The position numbers and the translations under genes were made by a program. Positions 42,701 through 46,556 of a stretch of DNA of 64,000 nucleotides are shown here, in pieces. Source of the stretch: Siphonodentalium dalli (taxonomy: Eukaryota > Mollusca > Scaphopoda > Gadilida > Siphonodentaliidae); contig CP136061.1 in NCBI GenBank assembly GCA_032622095.1, positions 18,106,991 to 18,170,990 of the forward strand, read 5' to 3'. Every line of letters starts with the position of its first letter. The first letter of the stretch is position 1. Under the pieces are notes generated by a model. It was not told the origin of the DNA and ran no database searches. It saw nothing but the letters and a program-made list of their open reading frames with translations.

Positions 42701-45399
42701 ATGCGCCTTACTAACTGGGCCATCGGGGTTTCCTCCATAAGTATGTCATGCGCCTTACTAACCGAGTCATCTGGGTCCCCTCCATAAGAATGTCATGCGC
42801 CTTACTAACTGAGCCATCTGGGTCTCTTCCATAAGAATATCATGTGCCTTACTAACTGACTCACTGAGTATCGGGGAACTTAAAATATTGTGTCAAGCAT
42901 AGTGTGTGCAAAGGAAAACTTAATACAACATAGCCCGTGTATTTTGTGCCCAGCAGTATTGCGTGAACGATTCTTGTGACAAATATGTTTTAAGCCGTTT
43001 TTGCTCTTCTCCTTATTTGACTGTCTAAAAGGCCTCTGCATGGTCAACCTGCCGGTGCATCACTCTGACTTGGTCTTTGTCATTATGGTGTGCCATGTTT
43101 GGTGTTCACCTTGTTCGGCAGCGTGTTACCTGGTCAGACACCCACTTGCCAATGATTGGTTACACATACAAACCTATCCCACGTGCCACCGTCTGGACCA
43201 TATACCATGCATGACCCTCTTATCCAACGTAATATGCTGACTGGACCATATCTCACGACCTCTCTCCCCTACCCTACGTACTACCGCATGGACCATGCGT
43301 CACGATTCCCCTATCCCACGTGCCACCGTCAGGACCATATACCATAACCTCCCCCCTTATCCAACGTAATATGCTGACTGGACCATATCTCATGACCCAC
43401 CCCCCATACCCAACCTACTACCAACTGGACCTTATATCATGACCCCCACCCAACGTACTATTTTGACTAGACCATATCTCACGACCCCCCCCCCCCCCAA
43501 ATTATCTGTATCAAACTTTTTATTTAGAAACATTCAAATACTAAAAATGAAGTTTTATATCTTATTTCAACTGCAGGTATTTTATGCCATATGGTAAAAT
43601 CCCGGTAAACCATGGTGCTCTACTATGGTAAATGTGGTAAAATGTGGATTACAATAAAACACTCTGGTAAAAGCCAGGTAAACCATGGTTTAACAGGCTC
43701 TACTCTGGTAAAGTCAGGTTTACAATGATATAGTCTGGTAAATGTCATTTAAAAGCCATGTAAAATTTAAATATATGTACCCTTGTAAATTCCAAGTAAA
43801 TCATCGTAACATCAGGTTAACAATGGTGTACTCTGGTAAAAGCCATGCGGTTATGCAGATGTGTAATAAATAGAGTAATCAATTAGTTCCGATAATTACG
43901 TTAAATAATTCACTCGTTTCTTATCGACGTCTCCCGCCTCGAGTGATTTATTTAAAGACATATTATGTACTTATTCGGGTGCATGAAACAAACAAGTTGG
44001 CACTCAGGCGCTATGCCAACTGGCGAATATAGCATTCTAGTAACATTGCCGAAAACATCAAACAAATCGACCTTATCACTCCCTAGAAAACGTCGTCTAA
44101 ACTACGCTCGATTGTAAATATTTACTTCTCGATTCGGGACGTAACTATCTGCGACAAGCTAACGAAAAACGGTTTCGCCATCGAGAGTCACTGTATTTAA
44201 TTAATATATAGGAATGACAATGTCTGTTGTCAATTTGGATATAATAGTTGTAACAATTACTACTTTGAGAAAGATTATTCTCCAGTTCTATTTGAGCACC
44301 CCACCGGATTGTTTCACATCACTTTAACGTAATTATCGGAACCAATTGATTACTCTCTATATAACTGATGGGAGAATTCATTTAGGAAAGTAAGGGTTAA
44401 CAGAAGTCGTTTCCAACCAAAGTAATATATTTCCATCTGTATTGTTCAACCAAAGTAATATGTTTCCATCTGTATTGTTCAACCAAAGTAATATGTTTCC
44501 ATCTGTATTGTTCAATCAAAGTAATATGTTTCCATCTGTATTGTTCAATCAAAGTAATATGTTTCCATCTGTATTGTTCAACCAAAGTAATATGTTTCCA
44601 TCTGTATTGTTCAACCAAAGTAATATGTTTCCATCTGTATTGTTCAACCAAAGTAATATGTTTCCATCTGTATTGTTCAACCAAAGTAATATGTTTCCAT
44701 CTGTATTGTTCAATCAAAGTAATATGTTTCCATCTGTATGGTTCAATCAAAGTAATATGTTTCCATCTGTATTGTTCAACCAAAGTAATATGTTTCCATC
44801 TGTATTGTTCAATCAAAGTAATATGTTTCCATCTGTATTGTTCAACCAAAGTAATATGTTTCCATCTGTATTGTTCAACCAAAGTAATATGTCTCCATCT
44901 GTATTGTTCAACCAAAGTAATATGTTTCCATCTGTATTGTTCAACCAAAGTAATATGTCTCCATCTGTATTGTTCAACCAAAGTAATATGTTTCCATCCA
45001 TATATTGTTCAACCAAAGTAATATGTTTCCATCTGTATTGTTCAACCAAAGTAATATGTCTCCATCTGTATTGTTCAACCAAAGTAATATGTTTCCATCT
45101 GTATTGTTCAACCAAAATAATATGTTTCCATCTGTATTGTTCAACCAAAGTAATATGTTTCCATCTGTATTGTTCAACCAAAGTAATATGTTTCCATCTG
45201 TATTGTTCAACCAAAGTAATATGTTTCCATCTGTATTGTTCAACCAAAGTAATATGTTTCCATCTGTATTGTTCAAACAAAGTAATATGTTTCCATCTGT
45301 ATTGTTCAAACAAAGTAATATGTTTCCATCCCTATTGCTCATTTCAGAAAGAAGAAACGGGAAGCGTTCGATTATTTTAAGATGAACAACTTGAAGTGA
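3606..45399 (+). CDS. DSL/EGF/mucin-stalk transmembrane protein, reduced Notch-ligand-like (8-exon gene model, 5' incomplete)
   Basis: I joined eight exons by hand: 3606-3745, 8516-8643, 24093-24299, 25809-26276, 28116-28239, 40737-40929, 41630-41712 and 45348-45399. All introns are AG/GT, all phases match, and the coding lengths sum to 1,392 nt (464 codons) before TGA. Domain order is MNNL-like end, DSL, EGF, partial EGF, Ser/Thr-rich stalk, SEA-like domain, transmembrane helix, short basic tail. DSL proteins are membrane ligands of Notch, so a cell-surface signalling role is expected from the family; binding to Notch is not shown. The order differs from canonical Delta or Jagged in having only one complete EGF repeat. 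Introns 2 and 5 (15.4 and 12.5 kb) are filled by mobile elements. The signal peptide and first exon(s), ending in phase 0, were not found in 1-3605. Alternative splicing cannot be judged. Confidence 0.82.
3964..4195 (+). repeat. Dispersed TTAAAG-ended repeat, copy 1 (partial)
   Basis: It starts GTTAAAGTGATGTGAAAC and has the marker CGTCATTCTTATACAT. It resembles copies at 9327-9620 (+), 43947-44326 (-) and 57437-58278 (-). It lies in intron 1. Confidence 0.7.
4528..5029. other. Intron 1 stretch without recognised content
   Basis: There is an 83-codon open frame at 4528-4779 (+). It has five cysteines but no known domain, and the flanking exons already join in phase without it, so I read it as chance. 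The remainder is AT-rich. Confidence 0.4.
5030..7560. repeat. Degenerate tandem repeats, about 120/240 bp, interrupted by a retrogene-like insert
   Basis: A motif like ATCATGGAGAAGAATGTGTA then CAATTTGTTGGAAATCGGCG recurs near 5150, 5390, 5640, 7010, 7250 and 7460. It alternates with GGAGATGACTATG and TTTTGGTGGAAATCGGC units and with C-rich stretches such as CCCCTCCCC. The spacing is about 240 bp with a half-period near 120. The copies are strongly diverged, so the array is old. The GC-richer block 5838-6740 splits it. Confidence 0.75.
5838..6745 (+). pseudogene. Broken retrogene-like coding sequence, unknown family
   Basis: This block is GC-richer than its surroundings. A 208-codon frame at 6072-6698 starts [13 protein letters not shown], has a very basic N-terminal part ([15 protein letters not shown]), a Pro/Asp/Glu-rich middle, and an acidic then helical end ([19 protein letters not shown]). 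Near 6595 a one-base shift moves the natural ending into another frame, which ends [14 protein letters not shown] and stop at about 6693, a tail typical of nuclear proteins. Upstream, 5857-6117 is open in a different frame. An 11-bp inverted repeat (GTTAGCACGAG) lies at 5839-5901, and ATTAAA follows at about 6737. I do not recognise the family. A decayed retrogene or a piece of a mobile-element ORF are both possible. Confidence 0.45.
8016..8220 (+). repeat. Dispersed repeat of about 210 bp, copy 1
   Basis: It aligns by eye to 27746-27955 in the same orientation. Shared stretches include ACTCAGTATGA, GAACAAATTCTCATTT, CGAAATGGC and GTCTAGCCCAT. Both copies lie in introns of the DSL gene. The class is unknown; I see no clear tRNA-like head. 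Confidence 0.7.
8516..8643 (+). CDS. Exon b: DSL domain
   Basis: The acceptor is TTATTGCAG (ends 8515) and the donor is GTAAAC (8644). The phase is 2 in and 1 out. The exon encodes five of the six DSL cysteines; the sixth comes from the next exon (GWTGSNC). Cysteine spacing is C-8-C-3-C-8-C-8-C-8-C. Known DSL domains have C-8-C-3-C-11-C-7/8-C-8-C, so the loop between cysteines 3 and 4 is three residues short. The H-Y-x-P-T-C start and the G-W-x-G-x-x-C end are typical. In DSL proteins this module makes the main contact with Notch EGF repeats. The Phe-Gly-His motif of the 3-4 loop is absent here, so receptor binding may differ. The family call is confident; the partner is not known. Confidence 0.87.
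8988..9326. mobile_element. TTAACCCTTTCATGA-type MITE, copy with missing right end
   Basis: It starts with TTAACCCTTTCATGACGGGA at 8988 and carries the 69-bp palindrome module at 9036-9104. An AT-rich tail follows with four or five short repeats like TGTTAAAGAATGTAAGAAA. The expected right end is absent; at 9327 another repeat begins. Confidence 0.7.
9327..9620 (+). repeat. Dispersed TTAAAG-ended repeat, copy 2
   Basis: It begins TTTAAAGTGATGTGAAACAC and includes TTGCTCAAAGTAGTTATTTT and CGTCATTCTTATACATTAAT. It ends near the conserved GGAGTGGTACGGTCGATTTG. It is the reverse complement of the copies at 43947-44326 and 57437-58278. Confidence 0.75.
9793..10191 (-). repeat. 3' LTR of the retrotransposon
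   Basis: It starts TGTAGCA on the + strand and matches 23223-23739 closely, including GTGTAGGGACGTATGTCCGT and AATAGTCATCTATCTTGGTA. It lacks about 110 bases present in the other LTR (about 23432-23538). The junction shows an AGA microhomology, suggesting deletion here rather than insertion there. Confidence 0.88.
10192..10974 (-). other. Retrotransposon stretch between env stop and 3' LTR
   Basis: AT-rich, with short repeats of TAAGAAAGTTTAT near 10868. I see no open frame, and no clean polypurine tract next to the LTR. Confidence 0.45.
10975..12900 (-). pseudogene. Envelope-like gene of the retrotransposon (frameshifted)
   Basis: Three overlapping or adjacent open segments in different frames (12791-12507, 12397-11678, 11862-10975) read as one protein with two shifts. 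The N-proximal segment has a glycine/hydrophobic patch with [15 protein letters not shown], then an Asn/Gln-rich coiled-coil-like run. This resembles the fusion-peptide region of baculovirus F and errantivirus Env proteins. The last segment (295 codons) has N-glycosylation sites (NNS, NYT, NLT), a membrane helix at residues about 145-162, and a cytoplasmic tail of about 130 residues rich in Lys, Arg and acidic residues. It would have been a membrane fusion glycoprotein. This copy cannot make it intact. Confidence 0.75.
12901..13796 (-). other. Gap between pol and env
   Basis: AT-rich, no convincing frame on the - strand. An 88-codon + frame at 13463-13729 is unrelated to the element's coding strand and looks like chance. 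The env splice acceptor and leader may have been here. Confidence 0.35.
13797..14420 (-). pseudogene. C-terminal end of Pol after integrase (GPY/F-like)
   Basis: About 14400-14290 reads GDPVYYKDN, then KWLPHYRV and a segment ending [10 protein letters not shown], the layout of the GPY/F module that follows Ty3-type integrase cores; one in-frame stop interrupts it. A 168-codon frame (14303-13797) continues with a Ser/Asp/Glu-rich tail ([11 protein letters not shown]) and twice a short L/M-A/D-L-A-K motif. No chromodomain is visible. Confidence 0.7.
14552..15261 (-). pseudogene. Integrase: zinc-binding and DDE core
   Basis: 15261-15031 has the HHCC-type finger of retroviral integrases: H-x-N-x-x-x-H, then C-D-T-C. 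The core follows in a continuous frame from about 15030. The catalytic acids appear in GSDLSGPY, in LLTDDGSEN and in NARVERFHK. The core ends near 14552. Cleavage and joining of cDNA ends would be its role. There is a frame change between finger and core, so the copy is inactive. Confidence 0.88.
15366..16324 (-). pseudogene. RT thumb, RNase H and connection region
   Basis: 16324-15668 opens with the end of the RT (YLGFVI, then [14 protein letters not shown], the Ty3-type thumb). RNase H follows: [14 protein letters not shown] carries the first Asp, [18 protein letters not shown] the Glu, and IKTDH the next Asp. The frame then shifts to 15677-15366, which has [20 protein letters not shown], the usual RNase H end ('PG..N..AD'). 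Confidence 0.9.
16325..17030 (-). pseudogene. Reverse transcriptase fingers/palm
   Basis: On the - strand from about 16990 there is DLFAAND, then [20 protein letters not shown] and [23 protein letters not shown] (about 16720) and SALDLI follow, then [10 protein letters not shown] and [12 protein letters not shown] (about 16500). The catalytic box [11 protein letters not shown] is intact at about 16420-16390. Frames change at least twice: part of the text around SGYWQ is reached only after a shift, and another shift lies near 16325. The family is Ty3/gypsy. Confidence 0.88.
17035..19135. other. Unexplained insert of about 2.1 kb between PR and RT
   Basis: The protease-RT linker (ends about 19135) and the RT N-terminal part (starts about 17030) should be adjacent in pol. 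Between them lies AT-rich DNA without pol-like frames. It has repeated AATAAAGAGCGTT-like motifs near 17691, 17822, 18026, 18070 and 18523 (reverse), a TGACGTCA at about 17211, and three CACGTGA palindrome sites at 18943-19013. Open frames at 17205-17453 and 17479-17712 match nothing I know. It may be a separate mobile element. I found no clear terminal repeats. Confidence 0.5.
18943..19013. promoter_or_regulatory. Cluster of TCACGTGA-type palindromes
   Basis: CACGTGATCGATCACGTG at 18943-18960 is a perfect 18-bp palindrome. TCACGTGA recurs at 18986-18993 and 19006-19013. These match the E-box bound by bHLH-zip factors of the USF/MITF/TFE type. Four E-boxes in about 70 bp of AT-rich DNA is unusual. 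Function is inferred only. Confidence 0.4.
19136..19930 (-). pseudogene. Retropepsin-like protease and linker
   Basis: About 19880-19830 reads [12 protein letters not shown], the catalytic D-T-G motif. About 19650 has NLILGTDWM, the conserved I-L-G-x-D end of Ty3 proteases. 19373-19119 holds the linker to RT, including [13 protein letters not shown]. Stops and a shift separate the pieces. Confidence 0.85.
20285..21600 (-). pseudogene. Gag: capsid and nucleocapsid
   Basis: From about 21530 there is [19 protein letters not shown], followed in frame by a 225-codon stretch (21427-20750) with [19 protein letters not shown] and [13 protein letters not shown], the capsid layout of Ty3 Gag proteins. 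It ends in a zinc-knuckle-like [15 protein letters not shown] with spacing C-2-C-5-H-4-C, one residue longer than the usual knuckle. The segment 20620-20285, rich in Lys, Asn and Gln, may be the Gag end or Gag-Pro linker. Confidence 0.85.
21603..22060. mobile_element. 458-bp MITE with GTGACCCGCC ends inserted in gag
   Basis: The ends are inverted repeats of about 40 bp, starting GTGACCCGCCATATCAAATC. Two 69-bp palindrome modules lie inside (21654-21722 and 21941-22009) in opposite orientation, around an AT-rich core. Gag reading continues on both sides, so this is a later insertion. An A/T-rich match of about 4-5 bp (ATTT on the - strand) flanks it, but the target duplication is not certain. 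Confidence 0.8.
22061..23222 (-). pseudogene. Gag N-terminal remnant and 5' leader
   Basis: Just beyond the MITE the - strand resumes with the rest of the Gag N-part (Gln/Asn/Met-rich). Open segments at 22693-22403, 22811-22608 and 23079-22756 show no domain I recognise. The last 100 bases next to the LTR should contain the primer-binding site. I could not name the tRNA. A donor-like GGTGAGTA at about 23170 on the - strand could have served env splicing. Confidence 0.4.
23223..23739 (-). repeat. 5' LTR of the retrotransposon
   Basis: It matches the left LTR (9793-10191) apart from substitutions, an expanded GGAACAGCGGAACAG run, and about 110 extra bases (about 23432-23538). On the - strand the extra part holds a GATTGG (reverse CCAAT) box and a TATATATGC element, so it may be the core promoter. 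Confidence 0.87.
24093..24299 (+). CDS. Exon c: end of DSL, complete cbEGF repeat and first half of a second EGF
   Basis: The acceptor is CGTTTTATCGTAG (ends 24092) and the donor is CAG|GTGAGC (24300). This is a symmetric phase 1-1 exon of 207 nt, the usual phase for EGF modules. It opens with GWTGSNC, which completes the DSL domain. A canonical calcium-binding EGF follows: DINEC, then [15 protein letters not shown], and G-Y-H-G-H-D-C. A second DINEC starts a further EGF that is cut by the intron after CINNPG. The exon is separated from exon b by 15.4 kb, mostly an antisense LTR retrotransposon. A poly-C run at about 24031-24044 lies just upstream in the intron. Confidence 0.93.
24421..25700. 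repeat. Foldback of tandem units of about 130 bp in intron 3
   Basis: Units with ATCCAAAATGGCCGCC, GTTCAAATAGGGCACCCATG, GACCGATTTAGGTCAAACAA and CTAAATATTCACCCACTCAC repeat in forward orientation from about 24421 to 25035. They then recur in reverse complement to about 25700. The arms are about 0.6 kb. Copies are diverged. Two neighbouring reverse units at about 25475-25615 contain an almost exact duplication of about 85 bp. Confidence 0.82.
25809..26276 (+). CDS. Exon d: rest of partial EGF2 and Ser/Thr-rich mucin-like stalk
   Basis: The acceptor is TTCATCTTCAG (ends 25808) and the donor is ACAG|GTGAGA (26277). It is a symmetric phase 1-1 exon of 468 nt, fully open. The junction with exon c restores N-P-G-S-Y-I-C, the fourth cysteine of EGF2. 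The sequence then runs straight into Thr/Ser/Pro/Lys-rich residues with no fifth or sixth EGF cysteine. Two adjacent ten-residue repeats ([10 protein letters not shown] and [10 protein letters not shown]) sit near the start, from 30-bp DNA repeats at about 25889-25948. The composition fits an O-glycosylated extracellular stalk, which is inference. I see no enzymatic motif. Confidence 0.86.
26330..26563. mobile_element. TTAA-type MITE with TTTCTATACTAAAT ends, copy in intron 4
   Basis: The left end is TTACCATTTCTATACTAAAT and the right end is the inverted TTAGTATAGAACTGATTAA. The interior has AAGTTCAACA, shared with the copies at 56701-57047 and 61493-62778. The ends are imperfect, so it is old. 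Confidence 0.65.
26923..27143. repeat. Imperfect ATC/TCA trinucleotide microsatellite
   Basis: About 220 bases of interrupted CAT/TCA triplets. Any open frame (His- or Ser-rich) is a by-product of the repeat. Confidence 0.85.
27605..27661. repeat. Nested hairpin
   Basis: GTACTATTTTTCGC pairs with its reverse complement about 30 bases later. Between them TTCGCGCATC pairs with GGATGCGCGAA. The whole can fold into one long stem with a small loop. Confidence 0.6.
27746..27955 (+). repeat. Dispersed repeat of about 210 bp, copy 2
   Basis: Same orientation and marker blocks as 8016-8220 (ACTCAGTATGA, AACAAATTCTCATTT, TCTAGCCCAT). Confidence 0.7.
28116..28239 (+). CDS. Exon e: first half of SEA-like juxtamembrane domain
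   Basis: The acceptor is TTTGTACTTGTAG (ends 28115) and the donor is ACAT|GTGAGT (28240). The phase is 1 in and 2 out, and 124 nt are open only in the frame required by exon d. It reads a strand (EFHLRFSK), a helix-like stretch ([18 protein letters not shown]), then a Cys and a strand ending PRGD. With exon f this gives a beta-alpha-beta-beta-alpha-beta order like SEA domains and the juxtamembrane region of Jagged. The fold call rests on pattern only. I see no GSxxx SEA autocleavage motif. Confidence 0.77.
28793..40594. mobile_element. 11.8 kb foldback element built of satellite-like monomers
   Basis: The outer ends are inverted repeats (AGCTCCATGAATTCCGTTAC at 28793, its reverse complement ending at 40594) that match for well over 100 bp. 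Both arms consist of monomers of about 173-184 bp with markers CATAACCATAGCAGCCACGG, CCACCACTAGTCCATCTAGA and GGGCGTAAGTCGTGCGTGGG. Monomers run forward from 28.9 to 38.5 kb and in reverse from 38.65 to 40.55 kb. The turn is a hairpin (CCAGCCTGTTCTCCTGAAAA at about 38518, inverted at about 38636). Arms made of tandem repeats are the hallmark of Foldback/Galileo-like elements; assignment to that group is inference. No transposase frame is present. A shared GAAAC near each end may be a decayed target duplication. It fills intron 5. Confidence 0.85.
28990..38140 (+). repeat. 2,287-bp higher-order repeat, about four copies
   Basis: Matching landmarks recur at 29003, 31296, 33583 and 35869, and at 29804, 32092, 34379 and 36665, i.e. 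steps of 2,286-2,293 bp. Each unit has about 11 monomers plus one unrelated segment of about 365 bp (e.g. 29700-30060) that contains its own GAGTCGATAATGTG inverted repeats. Copies 2 and 3 share private changes (CTTGTTAAATCGCC) and look nearly identical. Short open frames repeated in each copy are by-products. Confidence 0.93.
40737..40929 (+). CDS. Exon f: second half of SEA-like domain
   Basis: The acceptor is TCTGTATTTTCAG (ends 40736) and the donor is AATAAG|GTATGA (40930). The phase is 2 in and 0 out, with 64 full codons open. It encodes a hydrophobic strand (TTFTFTAW), a Cys-Pro, then a helix-like stretch ([13 protein letters not shown]) and a last strand ([11 protein letters not shown]), followed by an Asn/Lys-rich linker to the membrane. 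Its 3' end is the first unit of a minisatellite (40905-41160) that repeats the exon end and donor several times. Reading through the first donor meets TGA at once, so only this donor gives the full protein. Confidence 0.8.
40905..41160 (+). repeat. Minisatellite overlapping the exon f splice donor
   Basis: Units of about 34-45 bp with the core ATACGGATTCAAATAAG followed by GTATGACTTATACCAGAG or GTTAATATCAGAGTCACAG repeat about seven times. The first unit is the end of exon f plus its donor. At least four units keep a GT after AAG or CAG. Confidence 0.85.
41167..41275. mobile_element. hAT-type palindromic MITE, truncated copy
   Basis: It starts CAAGGCTTTAAATAGTGTGT and carries one palindrome of the GAGGGTGAATTTAGTGA type (centre CGCAGCG). 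The right end is missing after CTACCCTCTGTC. Confidence 0.7.
41630..41712 (+). CDS. Exon g: transmembrane helix
   Basis: The acceptor is TTGTTTCATATACAG (ends 41629) and the donor is CG|GTGAGT (41713). The phase is 0 in and 2 out. After N-A-V-K the exon encodes about 22 apolar residues, [20 protein letters not shown] followed by LY, with small residues on one face (G-S-V-V-G), a typical single-pass helix. Positive residues follow at once in the next exon, so the topology is type I with the stalk outside. Other frames of this exon give no membrane segment, which supports the phase. Confidence 0.88.
42421..42870. repeat. 47-bp tandem repeat, about nine copies
   Basis: Units GCGCCTTACTAACTGA...CCATAAGAATGTCAT repeat at 47-48-bp steps (42421, 42468, 42515 and on). 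Confidence 0.93.
43180..43860. repeat. Two degenerate minisatellites
   Basis: 43180-43500 repeats GGACCATATCTCACGACC with CCAACGTACTA spacers, ending in a poly-C run. The same unit recurs once at about 41825-41885. 43575-43860 repeats CTCTGGTAAAAGCCAGGTAA-like units. Confidence 0.75.
43947..44326 (-). repeat. Dispersed TTAAAG-ended repeat, copy 3 (full)
   Basis: It runs from TTTAAAGACATATTATG to GTTTCACATCACTTTAA. It gives the uninterrupted version of the copy at 57437-58278. Confidence 0.8.
44411..45334. repeat. 33-bp minisatellite, about 28 copies
   Basis: Unit: TGTTCAACCAAAGTAATATG followed by TTTCCATCTGTAT, almost identical throughout. Because 33 is a multiple of three and the unit lacks stops in several frames, long false ORFs appear on both strands (312 codons +, 194 codons -). 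The array ends at the acceptor tract of exon h. Confidence 0.95.
45348..45399 (+). CDS. Exon h: cytoplasmic tail and stop codon
   Basis: The acceptor is CTATTGCTCATTTCAG (ends 45347) and the phase is 2 in. Joined to exon g it gives the stop-transfer tail [17 protein letters not shown] and then TGA (45397-45399). The tail is 17 residues, far shorter than Delta or Jagged tails. It has several lysines, which could be ubiquitin acceptors, and an N-N-L tripeptide; an NNL motif has been discussed in Serrate tails, so this is only a hint. The 33-bp minisatellite of intron 7 ends about 14 bases before the acceptor AG. Confidence 0.86.
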
Positions 45400-45530
45400 A
45401 GGAATTCTTGGAGTAGATTCATGTTTCTACAGAGGGAGATTGAGAGGGTAGAATATTGTTTCTATGGATGCTTGGGGTTGTTGTCAGGTTCTCAACACAC
45501 CAATAAATGGTCTGAAAAGTCAATAAAATC
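45400..45530 (+). terminator. Probable 3' UTR with AATAAA signals of the DSL gene
   Basis: Two AATAAA hexamers follow the stop codon, at 45502-45507 and 45522-45527. Either could serve as the polyadenylation signal. The true cleavage site cannot be read from sequence alone. Confidence 0.5.
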
Positions 45531-46420
45531 GACCTCACCAACTTTGTGGTATCAAATGTTCAACAAATTGTATCATTCCCGGTTAAGTGGTCAGGTGAAC
45601 AACGATATATTTACTCTCTTGGTACAACCCCCGTGGGGTATCCCCACACCCTGGGGAGTACCCACCCCCCCCCCCCCCCCCACCCACCCATGATATACAT
45701 ATATATTTATTTTTTGCTTTTATATATATATATTATTTTGGTATGAAATGACGAGAAAACTTTGGCCTTTTTTAAATTGTATTCAAACTTGTTAACCTCT
45801 CACACCCACCCTGTAGCCAAACTGTATGACAACAAATAATTCTATCGCGTATTTTATTTTATACATGTATAGTCATGAAACGGTGATAAATTAACTTTTT
45901 CTGAGAAACACTTGTCTTGTTTTAATCAGGGTTGCGGTTGGGGGAGATGCCCAGGCCTGGATATTTTCCCCAACAGCAGCCTACATATGAAAATGCAACG
46001 CCAACAAATGCCAACAAATTTAACTTTTTCTGAGAAACAGTTGTTTGAGTCAGGGTTTGGGGTGGGAGATGCCCATGCCTTGATATCTTCCCACTCCCCA
46101 CCAAGCAGTCTACATATGACACATATCTTACGTTGCTACGTTACATATATTTGTTTATTCACTGGAATCTTATCTAAATTCAAATTTAAATATATATAAT
46201 TTTATCTGAAAAATATAGTGAAATAGTTCAATTATTTAACATCCATTATTGATGAAGTTCTGCCACATTGAGGAGTGTCGGTCGGTAGACGGATGTCATT
46301 GGTCACCATGGTCACGGCACTGCAAACAATACTGAATATCATCATATATTATCATGTACATTATTGTATTATGAAATAAAGTATTATCCTATCCTATTCT
46401 ACCCCGATTAATGTACTAAC
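45531..46420. other. Intergenic: simple repeats, a tandem duplication and a LINE-like 3' end
   Basis: There is a poly-C run at about 45664-45680 and a duplicated unit of about 130 bp (45887-46011 and 46016-46125, shared TTAACTTTTTCTGAGAAACA). ATGAAATAAAGTATTATCCT at about 46369 followed by ATCCTATTC looks like the short-repeat 3' end of a CR1-like LINE, or a second polyadenylation signal. Confidence 0.5.
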
Positions 46421-46429
46421 AAAAAGGAT

Positions 46430-46556
46430 ATTCAGCAATTGGAAACGTTCTACATAGAGACTGCCAAACGCCTATATTTTCCAAGGAGAACAACTAATTG
46501 TGCAGCTCTGCGTCTTATACCGATATAAGGAGAATGGTATGAAAAGATCGACCCTA
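46430..46556 (+). pseudogene. LINE reverse-transcriptase fragment, left part
   Basis: The reading QLETFYIETAKRLYFPRRTT then NCAALRLIPI, one stop, GEWYEKI has the layout of the region after the RT palm in LINEs (L-E-x-F...LP-x-R-T-x-N). It stops at the edge of the 3.65 kb hairpin element. Confidence 0.6.

Larger units (their letters stand above)
41713..45347. other. Intron 7: minisatellites and MITE fragments only
   Basis: It contains an ATTTTACAAACTTGACTACC repeat (about 41893-42003, four units), the 47-bp array (42421-42870), units of about 35-45 bp with CTGACTGGACCATATCTCAC (about 43180-43500), a GGTAAA-rich degenerate array (43575-43860), the TTAAAG-ended repeat copy, and the 33-bp array. 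I see no exon in it. Confidence 0.65.

Noticed and set aside
44442-45380. 312-codon open frame (+) and 194-codon frame (-) of an 11-residue repeat
   Set aside because: Produced by the 33-bp minisatellite in intron 7. The + frame enters exon h in the wrong phase.
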